This document shows, one piece after another, positions 1-5,290 of a stretch of 5,290 nucleotides of DNA. A program made the translations under genes and the position numbers. The number at the start of each line of letters is the position of its first letter. Position 1 is the stretch's first letter. Source of the DNA: an uncultured Spirochaetaceae bacterium (GTDB lineage Bacteria; Spirochaetota; Spirochaetia; Treponematales; Treponemataceae); assembly GCA_902772605.1 (NCBI GenBank), contig CACYBG010000048.1:1-5290 (forward strand), read 5' to 3'. The notes under the pieces are model-generated. The model searched no databases, had not been told where the DNA came from, and was given only the letters and a program-made list of their open reading frames with translations.

Positions 1-537
1 CAGCCTGGGCTTCAGACCATTATGGTCGGTCTCGGTTGGGATGAAGTAAGCTCCGGCGATGAAGACATCGACTGTGATGCCGCTTGTGTTCTTCTTGATG
101 AAAATGATAAAGTAATTTCTCAGGACATCGATGAATGCTGCGTTTATTTTGCGAACGAAAGTCTTTACGGCATTGAGCATGGCGGGGACAACCTGACCGG
201 CGAAGGTGAAGGTGATGATGAAGTTATCGAAATAAACCTTTCGAAGGTTCCTTCAAACGTCCACAAGATTGTAGTTTTCATGAACATCTTTGGAGCAGAA
301 TCCAGGGATCAGTCTTTTGCGAACTTGAAGAACTCGTTCATCCGGGTCTGCAATTCAAAGAAAAGTGAAGAAATTTGCCGTTTCGAAATGAACGACGTAA
401 ATCCTGCAGCAACAGCATTGATTGCCGGAGCCGTTTACAGGAACAACGGAGAGTGGAAATTCGGCGCAATCGGAGAAGCTCTTGAGGGATGCTCTTATAC
501 CGAAGATGTCATTGCCAGATACGGTTTTGAAGATTAA
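1..537 (+). CDS. TerD-family calcium-binding stress protein, 5'-truncated by the window edge
   Basis: TerD-family proteins are small cytoplasmic beta-sandwich proteins that bind calcium and belong to the Ter (tellurite/chemical stress) system. The visible 178 residues cover all but about the first 15-20 of a normal ~190-residue member. The frame is open from base 1 and reads QPGLQTIMVGLGWDEV. The ATG at 22 therefore encodes the conserved methionine before VGLGWD and is not the start. Seen in window numbering: GLGWD at 10-14, acidic strand DIDCDA at 22-27, the calcium-binding segment GGDNLTGEGEGDDE at 61-74, and the C-terminal signature GEWKFGAIGE at 150-159. The usual RGQNFG/RKQNFG segment is changed to RDQSFANL. 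It shares PGL, DIDCDA and DNLTG with the third paralogue (1248-1844), so those two look like one subtype. The stop is TAA, 66 bases before the next gene. The family is certain; assignment to a named terD/terE orthologue is not. Confidence 0.95.
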   Translation, partial: QPGLQTIMVGLGWDEVSSGDEDIDCDAACVLLDENDKVISQDIDECCVYFANESLYGIEHGGDNLTGEGEGDDEVIEINLSKVPSNVHKIVVFMNIFGAESRDQSFANLKNSFIRVCNSKKSEEICRFEMNDVNPAATALIAGAVYRNNGEWKFGAIGEALEGCSYTEDVIARYGFED

Positions 538-541
538 GGAA

Positions 542-590
542 TCATGATGAAAATTACCTCTGCGTAGTTTTTGTCATGACAGATTTTTTT
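542..590 (+). terminator. AT-rich intrinsic-terminator-like hairpin between the first and second TerD genes
   Basis: Bases 542-556 pair with 565-579 in a 15-base-pair stem that includes three G-T (G·U) wobbles, around the loop cctctgcg. A run of seven T (584-590) follows after four bases. The stem is AT-rich, so termination is probably partial. The ribosome-binding site of the next gene starts right after the T run at 591, so the hairpin could act as an attenuator or mRNA-end former that sets the ratio between the two genes. The fold was found by eye and has no energy calculation behind it. Confidence 0.5.
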
Positions 591-603
591 AGGGAGGAAA
601 ATT

Positions 604-1179
604 ATGGTTAGCCTTTCAAAAGGTCAGAAAGTAAGTCTGTCAAAGGAAAGACCGGGAGTAAAAACTTTTCTGGTCGGTCTTGGTTGGGATGTAAACGCAT
701 TTGACGGTGCGGAATTTGATTTGGATGCATCAGCTTTCATGCTCGGAGCAAACGGATTGTGTCCTACCGATAAGGAATTCGTTTTCTACGGAAATCCGAA
801 GCATCCGAGTGGAGCCGTTGAATCAATGGGCGACAACCGTACCGGTGATGGTGACGGTGATGACGAACAGATTATGATTGACCTTTCAAAGGTGCCGGCC
901 GGAATCGAAAAGATTGCATTTACCTGTACAATCAATGAAGCCGATGCTCGCGGTCAGAATTTCGGTCAGGTAAACAATGCATACATCCACATTCTGGATC
1001 AGGCTACCGGAGAAGAAGTCATCCGTTACGACCTCAGCGAAGATTTTTCAATCGAAACTGCAATCGTTGTCGGTGAACTTTACATGCATAACGGCGAATG
1101 GAAGTTCAATGCAATCGGCAGCGGTTTCCAGGGTGGACTTGCAGCTCTCTGCGCACACTTTGGAATTGAGGTCGGCTGA
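604..1179 (+). CDS. terD: TerD/TerE-type calcium-binding tellurite-resistance protein
   Basis: Full-length 191-residue member of the TerD family, the usual length for TerD and TerE of enterobacterial ter operons. Known members bind calcium and are linked to resistance to tellurite, phage and other stresses; the biochemical mechanism is unsettled. The sequence shows the classic N-terminus MVSLSKGQKVSLSK, VGLGWD at 24-29, the strand FDLDASAFML at 38-47, the acidic calcium-binding loop GDNRTGDGDGDDEQ at 76-89, RGQNFGQV at 116-123, RYDLSEDFSIETA at 141-153 and GEWKFNAIGSGF at 164-175. It ends in a GGLAALCAHFGIEVG tail, as in enterobacterial TerD/TerE. The start is set by an excellent ribosome-binding site, AGGGAGG at 591-597, six bases before the ATG. 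It is the most canonical of the three paralogues. TerD and TerE are too alike to separate by eye, so the symbol is given in the family sense. Confidence 0.95.
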   Translation: MVSLSKGQKVSLSKERPGVKTFLVGLGWDVNAFDGAEFDLDASAFMLGANGLCPTDKEFVFYGNPKHPSGAVESMGDNRTGDGDGDDEQIMIDLSKVPAGIEKIAFTCTINEADARGQNFGQVNNAYIHILDQATGEEVIRYDLSEDFSIETAIVVGELYMHNGEWKFNAIGSGFQGGLAALCAHFGIEVG

Positions 1180-1247
1180 TTAACTTAAATCAAAACGGCT
1201 GTTTTTGAGTCAATTTTGAACAATAAAATGGATTATGGGAGGTCTTT

Positions 1248-1844
1248 ATGGCTATCAGTTTGTCAAAAGGACAGAAAGTAAGCTTAACGAAAGATAAGCC
1301 CGGTCTGTCTGAGGTTTGCGTCGGACTTGGCTGGGACGAAGTGAAGAAGTCCAAGGGATTTTTTGCTTCATTGCTGAGTACTCCGCAGGACATCGACTGT
1401 GATGCTTCGGTCTATCTCTTGAAGAATGGAAAGCTTGCAAGCGGAGACGACATGATTTTCTTCAACAACAAGAAGCATAAGTCTGGAGCCGTTTATCATC
1501 ACGGAGACAATCTTACCGGTGGCGGTGACGGTGATGACGAGCAGGTTACAATCAATCTTCAGAAGGTTCCAGCAGAATACGACAGGATTGCAATTGCCGT
1601 GAACATTTACAAGGCCGGTGAAAGAAAGCAGCATTTCGGCATGGTTGAAAACGCATTCATCCGCGTTGTCGATAAGAGCAACAATACTGAAATCTGCCGT
1701 TACAACCTGACCGACAATTATTCCGGCAGCACGGGAGTCATTTTCGGTGAAGTATTCAGGGATGGCGGAGAATGGAAGTTCAATGCCGTCGGTGAAGGAA
1801 TACAGGCATCGTACATAAATGAAGTTGCGGCAAAGTTTTCTTGA
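1248..1844 (+). CDS. TerD-family calcium-binding stress protein, divergent paralogue with an N-terminal insertion
   Basis: 198 residues. It keeps the family pattern: MAISLSKGQKVSLTKDKPGL at the N-terminus, VGLGWDEV at 25-32, acidic strand DIDCDASVYLL at 48-58, calcium-binding loop GDNLTGGGDGDDEQ at 86-99, RKQHFGMVENAFIRV at 126-140, and GEWKFNAVGEG at 174-184. Residues 33-47, between GLGWDEV and DIDCD, form a longer, partly hydrophobic and basic loop (KKSKGFFASLLSTPQ) than in the other two copies. The C-terminus (YINEVAAKFS) lacks the GGLAAL tail of the 604-1179 copy. The start is fixed by GGGAGGT at 1237-1243, four bases before the ATG. The gene follows its neighbour by 68 bases and probably arose by tandem duplication. 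Shared DIDCDA and DNLTG motifs group it with the 5' partial gene. The cytoplasmic calcium-binding role is inferred from the family; partner proteins are unknown. Confidence 0.95.
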   Translation: MAISLSKGQKVSLTKDKPGLSEVCVGLGWDEVKKSKGFFASLLSTPQDIDCDASVYLLKNGKLASGDDMIFFNNKKHKSGAVYHHGDNLTGGGDGDDEQVTINLQKVPAEYDRIAIAVNIYKAGERKQHFGMVENAFIRVVDKSNNTEICRYNLTDNYSGSTGVIFGEVFRDGGEWKFNAVGEGIQASYINEVAAKFS

Positions 1845-1845
1845 G

Positions 1846-1884
1846 AAAAATGCTGAATGATTCGAATGTGGATTATTCACTTTT
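1846..1884 (+). terminator. Probable intrinsic terminator after the third TerD gene
   Basis: Bases 1854-1863 (TGAATGATTC) pair with 1870-1879 (GGATTATTCA) in a 10-base-pair stem with two G-T (G·U) wobbles and the loop gaatgt. One base later comes TTTT (1881-1884), and an A run sits before the stem (1846-1850) that can pair with those Ts. It begins one base after the TGA stop of the TerD gene, the expected place for a terminator. The T run is short, so efficiency may be modest. If it works, it separates the TerD genes from the calcium ATPase transcriptionally. Confidence 0.5.
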
Positions 1885-1944
1885 AGACGAGACAACCGCA
1901 ATTTTGTGGTAATTCCTTACATATAAAGAAGTATGATAAATCGC

Positions 1945-2043
1945 AAGGAGTCGCTGATTAATGCGTTAAGGAAACACTTAATAATCCGAAAGCTGATTGT
2001 TAAGTGTTAACCTTAATATCTGAGTGTTAACCGGCGATTCCTT
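1945..2043. repeat. ~100-base nested inverted-repeat element upstream of the calcium ATPase gene (RNA leader or MITE-like relic)
   Basis: Three nested helices can form. The outer arms 1945-1956 and 2032-2043 pair over 12 bases with two G-T (G·U) wobbles. Middle arms TTAAGG (1966-1971) and CCTTAA (2011-2016) pair over six bases. Inner arms 1973-1986 and 1995-2008 pair over 14 bases with one wobble around the 8-base loop CGAAAGCT. In the 3' half, AGTGTTAACC occurs twice, at 2003-2012 and 2023-2032, exactly 20 bases apart. The element lies 57 bases before the ATPase start. If transcribed it would be a strongly folded leader. The near-terminal position of the outer arms would also suit a small non-autonomous transposable element, but no clear target-site duplication is visible. 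It matches no riboswitch consensus that I recognise. The pairing is read directly from the sequence; the function is unknown. Confidence 0.6.
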
Positions 2044-2100
2044 AATTTTCAATCAAAATACAAATAAACCGATGGAAAAGAAATAAGGTAGAATTGAGTT

Positions 2101-4743
2101 ATGGAATCTATCAATAAAACGGATTTGATGAACGGACTTTCTGATTCTCAGGCGGCAGAAAGCAAATCAAAGTTTGGAACAAATGAACTCTCCAAGAAAG
2201 AAAAAGAGTCCCTTTGGAAAATGTTTATCGGGGCATTCGACGATATCTGGATAAAGGTATTGTGTGCAGCCTTGATTTTGAAAATAGTCCTTGCAGTTTT
2301 AGGATGTTTTGTTCCTGCCTTAAACGGTGGAAATGATGTCGTTGAAATCATCAGTATCGTAGTGGCGATTGCCCTAGCAACAGGATTCAGCACCTTATCC
2401 GAATACAGGAATACGTCCCGAAGCGAGGCTTTGCAGGAGGAGTACAATAAAACCTATGCAAAAGTCATCCGCAACGGAAAATTGATAAAGATTCTTACAA
2501 GTGAAATCGTAAAGGGCGATACTGTCCTCATTCAGGCCGGAGACAAGGTTCCCGTCGATGGACTTCTGTTCGAAGGTTCGATAAAGGTTTCACAGGCAGC
2601 CTTGAACGGTGAATCAAGGGATGAGACTAAAAAAGCGACTTCCGTAATGGACGATGCAGAAAGCACTGATTATGCCTCTGAAAGCAAAGTGTTCATGGGT
2701 TCAGTCGTTACGTCAGGCGAAGGATATATGGTCGCTACGGTCATTGGCGATGCTTCCGAGCTTGGAAAAATCAACAAGGCTCTTACGGATGACGGTGAAG
2801 AGGAAGAAAGGAAGGATACTTCAAGCCTCAAACTTGAGAAGGTTGCAACCGGAATCGGTAAAATCGGTGTTTCTGCTGCCGTTGTTGCCGGTGTACTGCA
2901 TGTCGTTTTCTCTCTCGTCAACGGTGGATGGGAAGAAGGAAAACTTGTCGTAACGATTCTTCTTCTTGTTGCAGAAGCTGTCATGCTCATGGCATCAATC
3001 GTAATCATGGCGGTTCCTGAGGGACTTCCGATGATGAACAGTCTTGTACAGTCCATGAACACCGAATCGATGTACAAGAAAAACATTCTGGTCAGCCACA
3101 AGGCGGCATTCTCAGATTCAGCATACATGAACATCCTGTTCAGCGATAAGACCGGAACGATTACCGAAGGAAACCTGTCGCTCGTTGAATTCATTTCAGG
3201 AGACGGTTCCGTATCGGACAAGATTATTGATTCTGAGTTTATTGAAGCAATCACCCTGAACAACCTTGCAAAAGTGTCTGAAGGAAAGGCAATCGGAAGC
3301 AACAACATGGACCGCGCACTGCTTACCTATGCACTGAACAACGGATACGACGATTCAAAGAACGATCCTGAAAAAGTCGCTGAAATCAGTGGATTCGATT
3401 CAGAGAAAAAATGCGCTACGGTAAAACTCAAGGATGGAACCGTTTATTGGAAGGGTGCAACCGAAAACATAATCGACCAGGTGACGCATTATGTTCTTCC
3501 GAACGGTGAGGAAAAAGCATTTACCGCTGATGACAAGAAGAAAGTTGAAGAGCAGATGATTAACGAAGCAAAGCGCACCATGAAACTTCTTTCCGCCGTA
3601 AAGATTGCAAATGGAAAGACCGTGCTTCAGGCAGTGCTCTGTCTCCGCGATAACGTCCGAAAGGATGCGATTGAAACGGTCAAGACCCTGAATAAGGCGG
3701 GAATCCAGGTCGTAATGGTTACCGGTGATGCCGAGGAAACTGCAGTCGCAATCGCAAAGGAAGCCGGCATACTTAAGGATGAAAACACCGATGTCGTTCT
3801 GACTCATGAGATGCTTGAAAAAATGTCCGATGATGAACTTAAGGCGAAGATTCCGTTCCTCAGGGTTGTCAGCCGTGCAAAGCCTTTGGATAAGAGACGC
3901 CTTGTAACGCTTGCCCAGCAGCTTGAAAATGTCTGCGGAATGACGGGTGATGGAGTCAACGATGCTCCTGCACTCAAACAGGCCGACATCGGATTTGCAA
4001 TGGGTGATGGAACTGCGGTCGCTCAGGAAGCCGGAGATGTCGTAATCCTCAACAACTCTTTGACATCAATCAAGGACTGTGTATTGAACAGCCGTACCAT
4101 GGCCAAATCAGTCGGAAAATTCCTGATTTTCCAGCTTACGGTCAACATCAGCACTCTGCTCATGAACGTCCTTGCTCCTGTCCTTGGAATCGTCGAACCG
4201 TTCTCAATCGTCCAGATTCTTTGGATCAACCTGATTATGGATACCCTGGCTGCAATGGCATTCGGCGGTGAACCGATTTTGGAAAGATACATGAACGAAA
4301 AGCCTGCGTTGCGAACCGACAATATATTGACAAAATACATCAAGTCTGCAATCGGCTGTTCATCCATTTTCATAACGGTCGTATCAATCCTCATACTGAA
4401 AAATGTCGGCGGATTGACTTCACTGATTATTCCGAAAGACTGCCAGAACGTTGAAATGTACACGAAGACTTTCATGTTTGCATTCTTCATCTATTCGATA
4501 ATCTTCAACAGTTTGAACACAAGATCCGAGAAGGCGAATCTTTTCGAGCACCTTGGCGAAAATAAAAGGTTCATATTCGTCATGGGTTCAATCTTCGTGC
4601 TCCAAACGCTGATAATTGAATTCGGCGGTGCAGTTTTTGAAACGGTAACGCTCGATCCAAAGGCACTTCTGGTTTCCATGGGATTGGCACTTTTGATAAT
4701 CCCTGTGGATTTAATCAGAAAACTTTTCGTGAGAAACAAGTAA
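2101..4743 (+). CDS. PMCA-type calcium-transporting P-type ATPase (P2 subfamily)
   Basis: 880 residues, the size of bacterial PMCA/SERCA-like pumps, which use ATP to export Ca2+ across the cytoplasmic membrane. Order of parts: N-terminal cation-ATPase segment (1-45); M1-M2 (about 50-98); actuator domain with LNGES at 168-172, where the textbook TGES threonine is Asn but the catalytic Glu171 remains; M3-M4 (about 250-304) ending in the ion-site motif PEGLP at 306-310; phosphorylation site SDKTGT with Asp349; a small nucleotide-binding domain (about 360-510) with GFDSEKK at 431-437 and KGA at 451-453; TGD at 541-543; hinge GDGVNDAP at 616-623. M5-M10 follow (about 672-873). QLTVN in M5 and WINLIMDT in M6 (Asn710, Asp714) match PMCA calcium ligands closely. 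No C-terminal calmodulin-binding extension exists. The ribosome-binding site is weak (AAGG at 2085-2088, 12 bases from the ATG), but the N-terminus fits the family. Placement next to calcium-binding TerD genes suggests a joint calcium role. Ca2+ specificity is inferred from motifs. Confidence 0.93.
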   Translation: MESINKTDLMNGLSDSQAAESKSKFGTNELSKKEKESLWKMFIGAFDDIWIKVLCAALILKIVLAVLGCFVPALNGGNDVVEIISIVVAIALATGFSTLSEYRNTSRSEALQEEYNKTYAKVIRNGKLIKILTSEIVKGDTVLIQAGDKVPVDGLLFEGSIKVSQAALNGESRDETKKATSVMDDAESTDYASESKVFMGSVVTSGEGYMVATVIGDASELGKINKALTDDGEEEERKDTSSLKLEKVATGIGKIGVSAAVVAGVLHVVFSLVNGGWEEGKLVVTILLLVAEAVMLMASIVIMAVPEGLPMMNSLVQSMNTESMYKKNILVSHKAAFSDSAYMNILFSDKTGTITEGNLSLVEFISGDGSVSDKIIDSEFIEAITLNNLAKVSEGKAIGSNNMDRALLTYALNNGYDDSKNDPEKVAEISGFDSEKKCATVKLKDGTVYWKGATENIIDQVTHYVLPNGEEKAFTADDKKKVEEQMINEAKRTMKLLSAVKIANGKTVLQAVLCLRDNVRKDAIETVKTLNKAGIQVVMVTGDAEETAVAIAKEAGILKDENTDVVLTHEMLEKMSDDELKAKIPFLRVVSRAKPLDKRRLVTLAQQLENVCGMTGDGVNDAPALKQADIGFAMGDGTAVAQEAGDVVILNNSLTSIKDCVLNSRTMAKSVGKFLIFQLTVNISTLLMNVLAPVLGIVEPFSIVQILWINLIMDTLAAMAFGGEPILERYMNEKPALRTDNILTKYIKSAIGCSSIFITVVSILILKNVGGLTSLIIPKDCQNVEMYTKTFMFAFFIYSIIFNSLNTRSEKANLFEHLGENKRFIFVMGSIFVLQTLIIEFGGAVFETVTLDPKALLVSMGLALLIIPVDLIRKLFVRNK

Positions 4744-4748
4744 TTTCA

Positions 4749-4792
4749 GGCAATCCCTAAAATTTCGCCCCTGACGTTTTTTGGGGATTGCC
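4749..4792 (+). other. Strong stem-loop just downstream of the ATPase stop codon
   Basis: Bases 4749-4762 pair with 4779-4792 in a 14-base-pair stem with one U·G wobble; the core is GGCAATCCC against GGGATTGCC. The loop is 16 bases (4763-4778). No T run follows the 3' arm, so this is not a standard intrinsic terminator. The T run here (4777-4782) lies largely inside the arm. A weaker alternative, TCAGG (4746-4750) with CCTGA (4770-4774) followed two bases later by six Ts, would look like a small terminator and excludes the long stem. It could stabilise the ATPase mRNA end or be part of an attenuation switch. The role is inferred. Confidence 0.55.
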
Positions 4793-4795
4793 GTA

Positions 4796-4833
4796 AACCC
4801 TGTTGCTTAATGCAGCGGGGTTCATTGATTTTT
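4796..4833 (+). promoter_or_regulatory. Hairpin overlapping the HAD gene's ribosome-binding region, with a trailing T run
   Basis: AACCCTGTTGC (4796-4806) pairs with GCAGCGGGGTT (4812-4822) over 11 bases with two U·G wobbles and the loop ttaat. The only G-rich ribosome-binding candidate for the following gene, GGGG at 4817-4820, is inside the 3' arm. Five Ts (4829-4833) follow six bases after the stem and abut the ATG. It may be a weak terminator for the ATPase transcript, a translational gate for the HAD gene, or both. The distance between stem and T run weakens the terminator reading. Confidence 0.45.
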
Positions 4834-5290
4834 ATGACGATTTTTACTTCCGATTTAGACAACACACTCATTTACTCGTATAAGCATGATATTGGCAGCG
4901 AAAAAAAGAACGTTGAAACATATCAGTCAAGGGAGATATCCTTCGTTACGGAAAAAACGCATTCACTTTTGAAAGAGGTGAAAGATAGGATTCTTTTTGT
5001 TCCTGTTACGACCAGATCCGTTGAACAGTACATGCGCATTGATTTTGGAATCGGCAACATAAAATATGCTTTGACATGCAATGGCGGAGTCCTGCTGATA
5101 GACGGTGAAAGGGATTCAGCATGGTATGAACGGTCGCTGGATTTGATAAAGCCGTGTATGGACGAACTTAAAAAGGGCATGTCGATTTTGGAAACCGATC
5201 CTTCCAGAAAATTTGAAATACGGTTCATAGAAAATCTTTTTGTCTTTACAAAATCAGAAAATCCGCAGAAAACGCTCGAAATGCTCAAAA
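4834..5290 (+). CDS. HAD-superfamily phosphatase (Cof/sucrose-phosphatase-like), 3' end beyond the window
   Basis: The frame is open from ATG 4834 to the end of the window, 152 residues plus one base, with no stop. HAD phosphatases remove phosphate from small molecules through an aspartyl-phosphate intermediate in the cytoplasm. Motif I is FTSDLDNTLI at 4-13, with nucleophile Asp7 and acid/base Asp9 in the DxDxT pattern. Motif II is the hydrophobic strand ILFVPVTTRS at 53-62, with Thr59 or Thr60 as phosphate-binding residue. CNGG at 82-85 then begins the region that in this class leads to a C2-type cap. Motifs III and IV must lie beyond base 5290. The order motif I, then motif II, then the cap fits Cof/sucrose-6-phosphate-phosphatase-like members. 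An in-frame TTG at 4825, five bases after GGGG (4817-4820), is an alternative start adding three residues. HAD enzymes recur in Ter-associated clusters, which suits the neighbours. The substrate cannot be read from the sequence. Confidence 0.88.
   Translation, partial: MTIFTSDLDNTLIYSYKHDIGSEKKNVETYQSREISFVTEKTHSLLKEVKDRILFVPVTTRSVEQYMRIDFGIGNIKYALTCNGGVLLIDGERDSAWYERSLDLIKPCMDELKKGMSILETDPSRKFEIRFIENLFVFTKSENPQKTLEMLK

Noticed and set aside
22..24. ATG at 22 as the start of the first TerD gene
   Set aside because: The reading frame continues upstream to base 1 and encodes the conserved PGL segment that precedes VGLGWD in TerD proteins. The ATG is an internal methionine and the true start is outside the window.
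1190..1208. Hairpin between the second and third TerD genes (TCAAAA with TTTTGA, or AAAAC with GTTTT)
   Set aside because: Only five to six weak pairs form and no T run follows, so it cannot be separated from chance in AT-rich spacer.
1368..1901. Reverse-strand open frame of 177 codons opposite the third TerD gene
   Set aside because: It lies almost wholly antisense to a well-supported TerD-family gene and encodes no recognisable motif; it is treated as a shadow.
1895..1910. Small hairpin ACCGCA-ATTT-TGTGGT in the gap after the third TerD gene
   Set aside because: Six pairs with a wobble and no clear T run. It is possible but too small to call a feature.
1932..1937. TATGAT as a -10 promoter box for the ATPase gene
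   Set aside because: It is a good -10 match and lies just before the structured element, but no -35-like hexamer is found 16-18 bases upstream. In AT-rich DNA such boxes are common, so it was not annotated.
1945..2043. yybP-ykoY (manganese) riboswitch or another known riboswitch
   Set aside because: The location before a cation pump and the AAGGAGTCGC start invite comparison, but the conserved internal loops of yybP-ykoY are not found. The long simple inner stem does not fit its two-legged fold.
2670..3308. Long reverse-strand open frame (212 codons) opposite the ATPase gene
   Set aside because: It overlaps conserved ATPase motifs on the other strand, has low-complexity Ser/Thr-rich composition typical of an antisense shadow, and shows no recognisable domain.
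4923..5288. Reverse-strand open frame of 121 codons at the 3' end
   Set aside because: The + strand frame from 4834 carries HAD motifs I and II and is the real gene; the reverse frame has no recognisable features.

Overview
The window is a compact, fully co-directional (+ strand) stretch of bacterial DNA. It carries three consecutive TerD-family genes, a PMCA-type calcium P-type ATPase gene, and the 5' part of a HAD-superfamily phosphatase gene. Intergenic DNA is AT-rich and the genes have moderate GC. The two TerD-family genes whose starts are visible have strong GGGAGG ribosome-binding sites. The codon style and gene set are compatible with a host-associated spirochaete such as Treponema. 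That is an impression from style; no marker gene in the window fixes the taxon.

Layout. Positions 1-537 hold the 3' end of a TerD-family gene whose start lies before the window. Positions 604-1179 hold a canonical TerD/TerE-like gene. Positions 1248-1844 hold a third, more divergent paralogue with an insertion near its N-terminus. A 256-base gap follows (1845-2100). It holds a terminator-like hairpin just behind the third TerD gene and then a roughly 100-base, highly self-complementary element at 1945-2043. Positions 2101-4743 hold the calcium ATPase. The next gap (4744-4833) carries two hairpins in tandem, and a HAD phosphatase starts at 4834 (possibly 4825) and runs off the window.

How they may work together. 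TerD proteins are calcium-binding beta-sandwich proteins of the tellurite-resistance/Ter stress system. All three paralogues here keep the acidic calcium-binding segment. The adjacent ATPase has the PMCA/SERCA-type membrane ligands expected of a calcium exporter. HAD phosphatases are recurrent members of Ter-associated gene clusters. The simplest reading is a Ter-type stress module in which calcium binding and calcium export are genetically linked, with a phosphatase that may belong to the biosynthetic or signalling arm. No TerC, TelA or TerB gene lies inside the window.

Regulation. Transcription probably does not run evenly through the cluster. Terminator-like hairpins sit after the first and third TerD genes. 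The ATPase is preceded by a structured element that could be an RNA leader or a small non-autonomous mobile element. The HAD gene's ribosome-binding region is buried in a hairpin. No system was found that can be called new with confidence. The structured element at 1945-2043 and the partitioning of the cluster by hairpins are the parts most worth a second look.
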